A DNA stretch of 64,000 nt from Nipponacmea schrenckii (GCA_030562195.1 JAUJPP010000005.1:6940826-7004825); one strand, 5' to 3'. Positions 1-12,520 are shown, counted from the first letter of the stretch. Numbers and translations are program-made. The notes: generated by a model from the sequence alone, not told the origin.

Positions 1-2
1 AC

Positions 3-761
3 AGAGGTTCGTCTAATATTCAAGGCACATCTAACCCATATGGAAACAACCGTAAGTCTAATACGCAAGGCACATCTAACCCATATGAAAACAACGATGC
101 GTCTAATACGCAAGGCACATCTAACCCATATGGAAGCAACCGTGCGTCTAATAGGCAAGGCACATCTAACCCATATGAAAACAGCGGTGCGTCTAATACG
201 CAAGGCACATCTAACCCATATCAAGCCGATTTGCCAGATTTGACGTACAATCCAATGTATAATGAACCTTCTCAACCGGAGACTGGAGACCAACAGACCT
301 CGAAAGATCCAAATACGGTGAAAGTTTCCTTTAAACCGGGATCAAGTGGGCGTCTTCTTAGCGAACAGGGTATAATAATAGAGGTACCAGCCATATCTAA
401 CAGTGGAAACAGGCCTCGACCGCCAATGCCCACTAACAACCAGAGATCCTTCCGACGCAATTCTGCTCCTGAAACACCCAACCCTTTCAAGTCTGGTTCA
501 AGTCTTCCCTCGCAGACCACAAAACTAAGTAATTCTCAAACGAAAGGCAGCGGCACTGCCTTGAGATTAGCGTCTAAAGATTTAGCTAAAGACCTTGTTA
601 ATTCGCTTGCAGCGCCAGCATCATTTCAATTCTCGGACTTAGATCCCTATTCGCTTGTTGGAAAGTTATCATCACCATTAGATAGTCAAGGAAACAATAT
701 GGATAAACCACTGTCAAACGGTCCACAGCTAGTTCCAAATTCTTACACATTTAACTTTTGA
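3..761 (+). CDS. 3' terminal exon of an unrecognised protein with a 15-residue tandem repeat
   Basis: The frame starting at base 3 is open from the window edge to the TGA at 759-761, so the true start lies outside the window. It begins with five copies of a 15-residue repeat with core SNTQGTSNPYENN, followed by a Ser/Pro/Asn-rich region without recognisable domain. An NPMY (NPxY-type) motif is encoded at 249-260 and an NPF tripeptide follows later in the context TPNPFKSGS. NPxY motifs bind PTB domains or clathrin adaptors, and NPF binds EH domains, so the piece could be the cytoplasmic tail of an endocytic receptor. That is inference only, as no membrane segment is visible in the part seen. 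The C-terminus reads YTFNF. Function unknown. Confidence 0.7.
   Translation, partial: RGSSNIQGTSNPYGNNRKSNTQGTSNPYENNDASNTQGTSNPYGSNRASNRQGTSNPYENSGASNTQGTSNPYQADLPDLTYNPMYNEPSQPETGDQQTSKDPNTVKVSFKPGSSGRLLSEQGIIIEVPAISNSGNRPRPPMPTNNQRSFRRNSAPETPNPFKSGSSLPSQTTKLSNSQTKGSGTALRLASKDLAKDLVNSLAAPASFQFSDLDPYSLVGKLSSPLDSQGNNMDKPLSNGPQLVPNSYTFNF
12..221 (+). repeat. 45-bp in-frame coding minisatellite
   Basis: Four full and one partial copy of a 45-bp unit (TCTAATACGCAAGGCACATC and onward) start at 12, 57, 102, 147 and 192. The length is a multiple of three, so copies add 15 residues each without breaking the frame. Alternate copies share variants (GGAAACAACCGT versus GAAAACAACGAT), as if a two-unit block had been duplicated. 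Confidence 0.9.
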
Positions 762-1061
762 AGGACAAGGTATAATATCGGTAAATGGATAAACGCGGCT
801 CCATTGTATAAGTAAGCGAAACGAAAGACTGTGAGGTATTCCCCCTTCTTTCTGTTTTAATGTGTTTCGGGGTTTAGTGACAAGTTGTGATACAGTGTAA
901 ATATCTATACATATATATATAAAATAAATATCGAATGTGTATCTTGTGTTCCATATATTAGTGATAACAAACGCTTTCATTTAATACAGTATACCTCCGT
1001 TTATATTACGCATCTTGAATAGTACGCACTTAAAGAGAACCCCCGTATGTAGTACGACCAT
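762..1061 (+). other. 3'UTR and poly(A) signal of the first gene
   Basis: No coding potential. An AATAAA hexamer at 923-928 is the likely polyadenylation signal of the exon ending at 761. The big 17-bp array begins about 140 bases further on; the stretch just before it (GTATGTAGTACGACCA, about 1046-1061) already resembles a degenerate unit. Confidence 0.6.
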
Positions 1062-4000
1062 TTCATAGTATACACCAGTATATAATACACACCAGTATAT
1101 AGTATACACCAGTATATAATACACACCAGTATATAGTACACACCAGTATATAGTACACACCAGTATATAATACACACCAGTATATAGTACACACCAGTAT
1201 ATAGTACACACCAGTATATAATACACACCAGTATATAGTACACACCAGTATATAATACACACCAGTATATACTACACACCAGTATATAGTACACACCAGT
1301 ATATAGTACACACCAGTATATAATACACACCAGTATATAGTACACACCAGTATATAATACACACCAGTATATAATACACACCAGTATATAATACACACCA
1401 GTATATAGTACACACCAGTATATAATACACACCAGTATATAATACACACCAGTATATAATACACACCAGTATATAATACACACCAGTATATAATACACAC
1501 CAGTATATAATACACACCAGTATATAGTACACACCAGTATATAATACACACCAGTATATAATACACACCAGTATATAGTACACACCAGTATATAGTACAC
1601 ACCAGTATATAATACACACCAGTATATAATACACACCAGTATATAATACACACCAGTATATAATACACACCAGTATATAATACACACCAGTATATAATAC
1701 ACACCAGTATATAATACACACCAGTATATAATACACACCAGTATATAATACACACCAGTATATAATACACACCAGTATATAATACACACCAGTATATAAT
1801 ACACACCAGTATATAATACACACCAGTATATAGTACACACCAGTATATAATACACACCAGTATATAATACACACCAGTATATAGTACACACCAGTATATA
1901 GTACACACCAGTATATAGTACACACCAGTATATAATACACACCAGTATATAATACACACCAGTATATAGTACACACCAGTATATAATACACACCAGTATA
2001 TAATACACACCAGTATATAGTACACACCAGTATACAGTACACACCAGTATATAATACACACCAGTATATAATACACACCAGTATATAATACACACCAGTA
2101 TATAATACACACCAGTATATAATACACATCAGTATATAATACACACCAGTATATAATACACACCAGTATATAATACACACCAGTATATAGTACACACCAG
2201 TATATAGTACACACCAGTATATAGTACACACTAGTATATAATACACACCAGTATATAGTACACACCAGTATATAATACACACCAGTATATAATACACACC
2301 AGTATATAATACACACCAGTATATAATACACACCAGTATATAGTACACACCAGTATATAGTACACACCAGTATATAATACACACCAGTATATAATACACA
2401 CCAGTATATAGTAAACACCAGTATATAGTACACACCAGTATATAGTACACACCAGTATATAGTACACACCAGTATATAGTACACACCAGTATATAGTACA
2501 CACCAGTATATAGTACACACCAGTATATAGTACACACCAGTATATAGTACACACCAGTATATAATACACACCAGAATATAGTACACACTAGTATATAGTA
2601 CACACCAGTATAGTATATAGTACACACCAGTATATAGTACACACCAGTATATAGTACAGACCAGTATATAATACACACCAGTATATAGTACACACCAGTA
2701 TATAGTACACACCAGTATATAGTACACACCAGTATATAATACACACCAGTATATAGTACACACTAGTATATAGTACACACCAGTATATAGTACACACCAG
2801 TATATAATACACACCAGTATATAGTACACACCAGTATATAGTACACACCAGTATATATTACACACCAGTATATAATACACACCAGTATATAGTACACACC
2901 AGTATATAATACACACCAGTATATAGTACACACCAGTATATAGTACACACCAGTATATAGTACACACCAGTATATAGTACATACCAGTATATAGTACACA
3001 CCAGTATATAGTACACACCAGTATATAATACACACCAGTATATAATACACACCAGTATATAGTACACACCAGTATATAGTACACACCAGTATATAGTACA
3101 CACCAGTATATAGTACACACCAGTATATAATACACACCAGTATATAATACACACCAGTATATAATACACACCAGTATATAGTATACACCAGTATATAGTA
3201 CACACCAGTATATAGTACACACCAGTATATAATACACACCAGTATATAATACACACCAGTATATAGTACACACCAGTATATAATACACACCAGTATATAA
3301 TACACACCAGTATATAGTACACACCAGTATATAATACACACCAGTATATAGTACACACCAGTATATAGTACACACCAGTATATAGTACACACCAGTATAT
3401 AGTACACACCAGTATAAAGTAGTATATAGTACACACCAGTATATAGTACACACCAGTATATAATACACACCAGTATATAGTACACACCAGTATATAGTAC
3501 ACACCAGTATATAGTACACACCAGTATATAATACACACCAGTATATAGTACACACCAGTATATAATACACACCAGTATATAGTACACACCAGTATATAAT
3601 ACACACCAGTATATAGTACACACCAGTATATAGTACACACCAGTATATAGTACACACCAGTATATATTACACACCAGTATATAATACACACCAGTATATA
3701 GTACACACCAGTATATAGTACACACCAGTATATATTACACACCAGTATATAGTACACACCAGTATATATTATAGACTAGTATATAGTACACACCAGTATA
3801 TATTATAGACTAGTATATATTACACACCAGAATATAATACACACCAGTATATAATACACACCAGTATATAATACACACCAGTATATAATACACACCAGTA
3901 TATAGTACACACCAGTATATAGTACACACCAGTATATAGTACACACCAGTATATAGTACACACCAGTATATAATACACACCAGTATATAGTACACACCAG

Positions 4001-5011
4001 TATATAGTACACACCAGTATATAGTACACACCAGTATATAATACACACCAGTATATAATACACACCAGTATATAATACACACCAGTATATAGTACACACC
4101 AGTATATAATACACACCAGTATATAATACACACCAGTATATAATACACACCAGTATATAGTACACACCAGTATATAATACACACCAGTTTATAGTACACA
4201 CCAGTATATAGTACACACCAGTATATATTATAGACTAGTATATAATACACACAAGTATATAGTACACACCAGTATATAGTACACACCAGTATATATTACA
4301 CACCAGTATATAATAAAACACCAGTATATAGTTTCACACCAGTATATATTACACACTAGTATATAGTACACACCAGTATATATTAAAACACCAGTATATA
4401 ATACACACCAGTATATATTACACACCAGTATATATTACACACCAGTATATAATACACACCAGTATATAGTACACACCAGTATATATTACACACCAGTATA
4501 TATTACAGACTAGTATATAGTTCACACCAGTATATAGTTTCACACCAGTATATAGTACACACCAGTATATAGTTTTACACCAGTATATAATACACACCAG
4601 TATATAATACACACCAGTATATAATACACACCAGTATATATTACACAACCAGTATATAGTACACACCAGTATATAGTACACACCAGTATATAGTACACAC
4701 CAGTATATAGTACACACTAGTATATAATACACACCAGTATATATTATAGACTAGTATATAGTACACACCAGTATATAGTACACACCAGTATATAGTACAC
4801 ACCAGTATATAGTACACACCAGTATATATTATAGACTAGTATATAGTACACACCAGTATATAATACACACCAGTATATAATACACACCAGTATATAGTAC
4901 ACACCAGTATATATTATAGACTAGTATATAGTACACACCAGTATATAGTACACACCAGTATATATTATAGACTAGTATATAACACCAACCGGTATATAAT
5001 ATAAAACAATG
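1062..5011. repeat. ~4 kb minisatellite of a 17-bp unit (about 230 copies)
   Basis: Head-to-tail copies of CAGTATATARTACACAC, where R is A or G in a mixed pattern. Length divided by 17 gives roughly 230 units. Most units between about 1100 and 3700 differ only at R. From about 3760 rightward, variants appear (TATTACACAC, TATTATAGACTAG, and short indels) and the array becomes irregular. The unit contains TATATA on both strands. Because 17 is not a multiple of three, all three minus-strand frames stay open and give long false ORFs of a 17-residue period. Confidence 0.98.
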
Positions 5012-5250
5012 GATAGTAACCTTGTTTTTTTTTTTCATATAAAAAATATCGAAGTGTTAGTATGTTTTATTTGTGTTAAATTACAGTTCATATTTGTTAC
5101 TTGTTTAAAGAAAACCCTGAAATATTCTATGGAACTGTTCTTGTGATAGTTATCACTGATTTGTTTTTGTGTTCATAATATAGAATAGAAATAATCAAAT
5201 GCTTTAGCACAAAACAAACTATCTTCACAACGTACATTAATTGTCAAATC
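5012..5250 (-). other. 3'UTR of the lectin gene
   Basis: AT-rich non-coding sequence between the array and the lectin stop codon. On the minus strand an AATAAA lies at 5071-5066, about 180 bases after the stop, and is the probable polyadenylation signal. The transcript would then end only about 50 bases from the end of the 17-bp array. Confidence 0.5.
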
Positions 5251-6857
5251 CTACACAGGTTTTTCACACATAAATTTCAAAGCAACATTAATACAATTAT
5301 AATCCCAAAATTTCCCGTAGTGGAGTACCCCGCAATCGTCATGTTGATTAAAGGACTCAAACGAGGGCTCGTTTGCAAACCACCTGGGGTCGAAATGATC
5401 CAGTATTTCATCGTCGATCCAGCGGGAAACGTTATTATTATATTTATCACGAAAACCAATCCACCATTGCGAATTCGAGCCTTAAAAAAAACGAAAATGC
5501 AGATGACAAGATGTCTGAGTTTAATTGGTTCACTTCCAATTAGTGAAAATCATATACAACGTATAATGGAAAGGAAGAGGAGAATTATGATGATTGTGAC
5601 GAAGTTACTGACAAAGATGGTGATTGTGCTACTGATGAAGATGATGATGGTGCTGCTGAAAACGACGACGATGATTAAGATGGGGAAGATGTTGGGGATG
5701 ATTCTAATGACGATAGTGATGAAGATGACGATGATTATCCTCCTGATGAAGATGATGAAGATAATGATGCTGCTGGTGATGAAGATGGGAACACTGCTCC
5801 TGCTGCTGTTGATGATGATACTGATGATTACTTACTAGATGGTGAGAAGTGATAGTGATTGTGCTACTGATGAAGATGATTATGGTGCTGCTGAAAATGA
5901 CGACGATGATTAAGATGGGGAAGATGTTGGGGACGATTCTAATGACGGTTGTGATGATACTGCTGATGAAGATGACGATGATTATCCTGCTGATGAAGAT
6001 GATGAAGATGATGATGTTGGTGATGATGAAGATGGGAACGCTCCTGCCGTGGCTGCTGTTGTTGATGATACTGATGATTACTTACTAGATTGTATATACT
6101 GAACAATCATATTAGTTTTGGGTATTGATTTAAGTTGAATGAGATAACCACCATCGTCCCTACAGAAATTTTGAGCACCGAACCAGTTGAGTGGACTGGT
6201 GATGAATTTAATACAAGCTTTGTTTGTTCCTTCTCTTATGTATTTATACTCATCTAAAACTGGACAATTTACTAAAAATACACAAATATAAATCTTCACT
6301 TGATACCAATTGTTGTATTCTATGACAAAAGTTATATTTTAGGTTGTAATACGAACCAAGACATGGAATCCAACCAGAGATTAGGTTGTGTTGGCATGTT
6401 GGTCGTTTCAATAGGTCAGAATGCGATATGAAACAGAACCACGAGAACCATGTCAAATCTTCAGGAATTTTCGTGTGGGTGCTGCTTAAGAACAGAGCAT
6501 ACCGACAAGTTGGCAGTGGTCGGAATGCGATCTTAAATTTGAATTTAAAGCATAATTTCAAATATGGATTCCAACTAGTAGAACTTGTTGGATCCAGTGG
6601 TTGTCCGTAGTCAGGATAGAATCTGGATGCCAAAGCACCATTCCAAATTTGGATTCCAACCAAGTAAGTAGATTGAGATTAAAGACTTACTGTTTTTCAT
6701 ATAAAACTTAGTAGGAGATTTAGGTGGGGTGCCGGTATAAAACTCAGTCACCAGTTTACAGCTAGAAGTCTGTTTGTTGTAAGAGAAAGCAATACATCCT
6801 GTTCGACACTCTATACTACATGATAATAGTCCGTTTGGAGTTAGAAAAGAGACTGAA
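5251..6857 (-). CDS. Secreted PAN/apple plus C-type lectin domain protein (5' end not found)
   Basis: Three exons join in phase on the minus strand: 6857-6691, 6271-6086 and 5480-5251 (stop TAG at 5253-5251). Donors are GTAAGT in both cases; acceptors end TACAG, TTTTTAG and TTTTTTTTAAG. Exon 1 has a PAN/apple pattern (CSIECRTGC then AFSYN and SCKLV). Exons 2 and 3 make one complete C-type lectin domain: the opening NCPVLDEY, NWFGAQNFC, the WWIGFRD motif, WFANEP, DDCGVL, FWDYNC and the closing FMCEKPV. The usual EPN or QPD sugar-binding triplet is not seen in that form (ANEPSFES at that place), so ligand specificity is open. PAN plus lectin fusions are common among mollusc secreted proteins. 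The signal-peptide exon was not found; the start of exon 1 at 6857 is the best acceptor, though the frame stays open up to an ATG at 6913. Confidence 0.85.
5617..6085. repeat. Tandemly duplicated GAT-rich tract inside lectin intron 2
   Basis: Imperfect (GAT/GAA)n sequence in two copies, about 5621-5855 and 5856-6090. Their left ends are 235 bases apart and their right ends (GATTACTTACTAGAT) 250 apart, so the copies also differ by small indels. Read on the plus strand it would give Asp/Glu-rich peptide, but both copies carry an in-frame TAA at the same place and the tract lies within an intron of the antisense lectin gene. It is treated as non-coding. Confidence 0.8.
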
Positions 6858-6984
6858 CTGTATGAAATACTAGATATGATCTGGACAGTGTAGAGACTGC
6901 TTATTATCTCCATGTCTTTTTCACTGGTATATCTACATATTATATCATACTGCAGTCCGATTAATAGGTAGATAAGTTAACTAT
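6858..6984 (-). other. Upstream flank of lectin exon 1
   Basis: Minus-strand sequence is open in the exon 1 frame up to about 6913 (ATG) but shows no hydrophobic leader, so it is probably intron. No other feature seen. Confidence 0.3.
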
Positions 6985-7252
6985 CTCTTCCAGTTGATAT
7001 CACAGACATGGTTGTTGATGGTAGATGACACGTTAACGTTCGCTTCCAACTAACTGATATCACAGACTAGGTTGTTGTTGGTAGGTGACAAGTTAATGTT
7101 CGCTTCCAACTAACTGATATCACAGACTAGGTTGTTGTTGGTAGATGACAAGTTAATGTTCGCTTCCAACTAACTGATATCACAGACTAGGTTGTTGTTG
7201 GTAGGTGATAAGTTAATGTTCGCTTGCAACTAACTGATATCACAGACTAGGT
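6985..7252. repeat. 60-bp minisatellite (about 4.5 copies)
   Basis: The unit GATATCACAGACTAGGTTGT and its continuation recurs with an exact 60-base period; copies differ by a few substitutions (GTAGATGACA or GTAGGTGATA). It lies upstream of the lectin exons. Confidence 0.9.
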
Positions 7253-9424
7253 AATCCACTTTTTGGAACACACACCTTTTCTGTCTAGAACATCATTTCC
7301 AGAAACTATTTCTCCAAAAACCTTGATCGTAGGTCTGGTAGTTCTCTGTGAAATATTTTTGAGATGAATACCGGACATAAGGTACTTAAACAAAGTCTTG
7401 TATTTCTATCACAATGTTTGTAACTGACTATAAGAGAATGAAATGAAACGAAGAAACTGAAATTGTTTTTCTCGCGAATAAAGAACCGGATTTTATTCTT
7501 AAGAAGATACAAAACAATGGGTATATTAGAGAGAATGTAAAGATAATGGTATATACACTATATACACTCAAAACGATTCTTTTGTGCAATCTAATCAAAT
7601 CATATCAGAAAATACGCATTGTTCTAAACACACACGAACCCAATTTACAACCATTTTGAATCTTTAAATCGACTTATCAAGTCGAATTTTCCAGAGGATT
7701 ATGACATTTCAATAAGTATTAAACTCACATTTTAAGCCATTTCTAAATCTTTAGTTTTGATTTGAAGGTTCAGGTAAAATATTCTAACCTGAACGCAATT
7801 TCGACTTATTTAGTCGAGAGAGAGAAATATTGAAAATGGTTGTCACCTACGTTCGTGTCTTATTTCCATACATTACTCATGTACTTTTCTTTTGTTTCGT
7901 CTTTATATTTTAGTTCTTAAACACCTTAGGTTTAATAATGAAATTAAATGGAGTTTTACGTCGTCCCTTTATGCTCCTTTTTACACTAAAAGCTTTAGCT
8001 CCAAGGATACTAACAGTACTGTAATTAGAAAGATTGTATAGACCTTTTCTTTGTTTTTTATGTATCCGTGGACAATAGATCAATTTGCACCATTTAAATT
8101 TTTTATCCAGAAGTTTGTGGTTCCTGTAATTCCACTAAGTGTTATATAACGTCATTAATGTAATGTTTTTGGGTTTTTTTTTAAGTGAAGTAATAGTTAT
8201 GATGAATTATTTTAAAATATCTTTCATTTTTCTTAATAACCACCCGAAGCGTGGAATCATTCGGCAACTCTCGGCAGTTTCCGTAAGGATGTAAAGAGTT
8301 ATCAGAACTTTTAAGGATGACTGTTTAGTATTATCTATTTACGATTATTGCACTAGGCCACGTAAATCAACACAGGGCAAATCAGTACAAGAACAAGCTG
8401 TTTTGAAATACATGTACATACAATATGAAATAAACCTGAACCTTCTTTTTATATAAGAGTTACAATATACACTACATGTTTATGTTCATAATATCAATGG
8501 ATATTGAATACAAAGTGTGAAAAGGAATAAGGTTCTTTTGATTTGGGATCGCCAATATTGATTGAGGGAAATAAAAATACATATATCTAGGACTATCAAG
8601 TTACAGGGGTCGAACTGAATCCTATATGTTATAACTACGATAGACAATCACCAGAAAGGGTTGTCGTGTTAAGGGTTTGTTAAGTCAACAGTGTAATGGC
8701 GTGAAATTAAAGCCAATAAGAAAACTATACCCCTATTCATAACATTATAGAAGGTTATAGACTGTGGCGATTCAATTAGGGGTATTAAATCAACCTTCCC
8801 CCCTCTCCTACCCCTCACTCAGTCTGAAGATTGGGGAAGGGGGGGGGGTGAATAAATCAATCAGACCCTATATAAACAAAATGGGAACTCGCCCCATGTA
8901 CCTACCATACAGGTGCTGGTAGTAGATGTTAAGTTAAAGATCTCTACCAGCCAGTCGTCAACTATCTCTACCCCTAGATCTACGAGGCGGGCGTTATCAC
9001 TTGTTATACAAGCATTTAAACGAGAATAAGTACAGAGTTTGGTTGTTCGCTTAATATCGATTTTAAATAACAATAAATACCATAGATAGTGATAAAATAA
9101 TTACTATATTAAACCATCGATTTGTATTGAAATACCAGACAATGATACAGAATAACAAACCTTTAAAAGATCTGCTACACTTTGTCTGTATATAAACTTT
9201 AATATAAACTCTTAAGACACTTGTATAGAATATTTTACAATAATCTCGGTTTGTTCTTTTATACTAAACTATCTACCGATGTTTTATTATTCGAGGATTA
9301 AATAGAATCCCGGATGAAGCATTCCAATATAACAGGTTTGCCACTCGAGTTTAACTTACAAATAATATAATTGCTTTAGATTTTTCGTAGGTTCGCCAAC
9401 TTCAACCCGTCTAATTATTGCTAA
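7253..9424. other. Intergenic, no gene seen
   Basis: AT-rich sequence without convincing exons in either direction. A C-rich and a G-rich run at about 8792-8846 (CCTTCCCCCC and GGGGAAGGGGGG) could pair as a hairpin. The 70-codon minus ORF at 8861-9073 has no recognisable content. Confidence 0.5.
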
Positions 9425-9690
9425 TGGTTTGCCAACAGAACCTGGCTTACACAGGGTTTGCCAACCTAGTCTGACACACACAGGGCTTGCCACCCTAGTC
9501 TGACATACACAGGGTTTGCCACCCTAGTCTGACATACACAGGATTTGCCACCCTAGTCTGACATACACAGGGTTTGCCACCCTAGTCTGACATACACAGG
9601 GCTTGCCACCCTAGTCTGGCATACACAGGGCTTGCCACTCTAGTCTGACATACACAGGGCTTGCCACCCGAAACTAACAAGGTTTGCCAC
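9425..9690. repeat. 29-bp minisatellite (about 8 copies)
   Basis: Copies of ACATACACAGGGTTTGCCAC followed by CCTAGTCTG, period 29. Degenerate fragments of the TTTGCCAC motif extend on both sides (from about 9335 to 9715). Confidence 0.9.
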
Positions 9691-11699
9691 ACATCTCAGA
9701 TTATTCTAGGGCGTGCCAATCTGGAATCGAGCCAGATATGTCAAGTAAGAGCCACTTTAAAGCTCATATAATTAAAAGACCAAACAATAGTGAAAACACC
9801 TATATCATAAGGCTGGTAAAGGGCCATTGAGGTATATTAACTTTACACACTTGAAGTTGATAATGGCCCGCTTTATAAAAGGTTGTTTAGATGTAAACCT
9901 GACGTCGTTATTACAGGTTAGTAAGTCTGGTTGTCAACCACTTGGAATATATATAGGGCATTGGATCACGGTTTAAACACTTTTCAAAACACCTGATGGT
10001 ACTTCTCTTTGGAGAAGTTCATTGATATACAACTTTTACTCTTTATTTTACAATACATTGGTCGAATTGCGATAAACGGATTTGGATATCCAGCTGGTAC
10101 GGATTTTTGTTTATATTCCTCAGAAATTCGAAATACGCCGCCATTGAACCAAGATAAGAAATTCTCCTGTTGAAGTATAACAGCTCAGTGAGTTAAATCA
10201 CTGGTCGATATCTCGGTAAAATCTTTGGAATATATTAAGGTAAGCCATTTTTAAAACTTGTTCGTTTAGATTCTTCATAATAGGATGTTAGTATCGGGGA
10301 AGGGAGGATGGGGTAAGAAAGGGTGGGGTTCTCCCAAATGTACAGACCTAGGATGATGAAACAAATTTACGTTTGGATCAACTATCTGTGGCAAAGCATA
10401 GGAACAAATCCGCAACTAGAACAACTTTTTCCACGTTTGATTTTGATAGTTTTACTGGGAATACGTTTATAGACGCCATAAAATACATAATAAAATATAA
10501 AATAAAATATACACGATAACAAGGGTTTATTGTGTTGGAAATAAACTGAGAAAATTTACAACATTTTTATCTCTTATACCAAGGTCATGTACACGAGTCT
10601 TTACTTTATCATCACTCTTATTAAATAAAAATAAACTTTCCTTCGGTTTTTATTAATTTTTATTTTCCATTATTAGGAGAGGCTAAATCAAAAATGTAAT
10701 CTTTTGAAAGTGTTAAAATTAAAATAAAAACGATGGAAAGTTTGTGTATTGGTCATTCATAAAAGTATTCTTTTTTTCGTATTTGTATCAATTTAAAAGT
10801 ATGGGCCTAGGTCATCAAGCGAGAACTATTATACAAAGTGTTGTTAAGTTTAGTTCAGCTGTAAATTTAAAATAATCAATTTAAATAAGTAGAAAAGATA
10901 ATAATCTGTTGGTACCGACTTATAATTGTATAGAGCTAGACTTCTCATACTACTATCAGGTGTATTGAAAAAAAGAAAGTTTTGCCTGGCCCTTGTCTTA
11001 TCTCTATCAGTCAACAAGCCCTAATCAATTTGTCATACAGGACCTCGGATAATCTGATGTCAACAAGGGGATTAAACAATGTCAACATTTACCCTTTCAA
11101 TTAGTTTGTTTACATTAAAGGGGCCACTCCTCAGTTTATATCATTACTAGGGAAAGGTTAAACGTGTCAACAAGTTGTAAAATTGTACACGTATAACGTA
11201 CTATCTACCCCTACTCCCCCCCCCCTTTCCTTTACTCTATCTCTTTACCCCCTAGACATCCCTCTTACAATATTGACACTTAAAACCAAAAATACTGCTC
11301 CACAAATTGTACCCTTTCAACCAACTCTTCACTATATCCTACCTATACAGAAATCCAAAGTAGTGCCCCCCTCACAGAGTAACCGACTATCCACCGTATC
11401 CTACCTACAAACCTAGTGAACAAGGAGGGTTTGATATTTTTCGACTCTACGTCTTTGCCCGTACACCCACCCCCTTCAAACACTCCACCGTATCTTACCT
11501 ACATTCATTAAGTAAAAAGGGAGTGACTAATGGTTTATTTCGTGGCATAAATCACCTTTATAGTCAGTGATAACCTCTACATATAATATACATTTTAACA
11601 TGGAGTAGAGACATGTGATACAATGTAATACAGATATACTGAACTATAGGTCAGGAGGTGAGACGGAGCATTGGTTCTTTATAATTAGTTATTTAAGGT
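9691..11699. other. Intergenic, no gene seen
   Basis: No exon-like sequence recognised. Around 10180-10215 there is a short stretch (AGCTCAGTGAGTTAAATCAC) resembling a tRNA-type A box, possibly a decayed SINE. A plus ORF at 11183-11416 is a pyrimidine-rich low-complexity artefact. Confidence 0.4.
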
Positions 11700-12520
11700 A
11701 TTTCAGGGTATCGAATACACTCCTGGTCGTTTACATCCTTCTTCATTATCGATATGTCGAATTAACTCCTGGTCGTTTACATCCTTCTTCATTATCGATA
11801 TGTCGAATTAACTCCTGGTCGTTTACATCCTGCTTCATTATCGATATGTCGAATTAACTCCTGTCGTTTACATCCTGCTTCATTATCGATATGTCGAATT
11901 AACTCCTGGTCGTTTACATCCTGCTTCATTATCGATATATCGAATTAACTCCTAGTCGTTTACATCCTGCTTCATTATCGATATATCGAATACACTCCTG
12001 GTCGTTACATCCTGCTTCATTATCGATATATCGAATTAACTCCTGGTCGTTTACATCCTGCTTCATTATCGATATATCGAATTAACTCCTGGTCGTTTAC
12101 ATCCTGCTTCATTATCGATATGTCGAATTAACTCCTGGTCGTTACATCCTGCTTCATTATCGATATATCGAATTACACTCCTGGTCGTTTACATCCTGCT
12201 TCATTATCGATATATCAATACACTCCTGGTCGTTTACATCCTGCTTCATTATCGATATATCGAATACACTCCTGGTCGTTTACATCCTGCTTCATTATCG
12301 ATATATCGAATACACTCCTGGTCGTTACATCCTGCTTCAATCGATATTCGAATAAGTGTTAAGTTCATTATCGATATATCGAATAACTCCTGGTCGTTTA
12401 CATCCTGCTTCATTATCGATATATCGAATACACTCCTGTCGTTTACATCCTGCTTCATTATCGATATATCGAATAACTCCTGTCGTTTACATCCTGCTTC
12501 ATTATCGATATATTGAAGAC
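11700..12520. repeat. 46-bp minisatellite containing ATCGAT (about 17 copies)
   Basis: The unit AACTCCTGGTCGTTTACATC plus CTGCTTCATTATCGATATGTCGAATT recurs with a period of about 46, some copies one or two bases shorter. The palindromic stretch ATCGATATATCGAT-like in each unit could form short hairpins. It ends 30-60 bases before the first exon of the next gene. Confidence 0.9.

Noticed and set aside
20..243. ORFs on both strands in frames other than the real one over the 45-bp repeat
   Set aside because: Period divisible by three keeps several frames open; only the frame from base 3 continues into the 761 stop.
1062..5011. CRISPR array
   Set aside because: Units are directly adjacent with no unique spacers, and the DNA is animal nuclear.
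1001..5038. Long minus-strand ORFs (up to 864 codons) of a Tyr/Cys/Val/Leu 17-residue repeat
   Set aside because: They are products of the 17-bp array, which stays open in all three minus frames because the unit has no stop there. No start context, no codon bias, and they overlap one another.
5617..6085. Trinucleotide microsatellite expansion coding for poly-Asp
   Set aside because: Intronic and interrupted; no evidence of translation.
5320..6088. Plus-strand Met-rich ORFs and an Asp/Glu-rich frame
   Set aside because: 5320-5480 is antisense to lectin exon 3, and the GAT tract lies in lectin intron 2. The acidic frame has the same TAA in both copies.
6250..6663. 137-codon minus ORF between the PAN and lectin exons
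   Set aside because: It spans the intron between two exons whose splice sites and phase fit; its own sequence has no domain.
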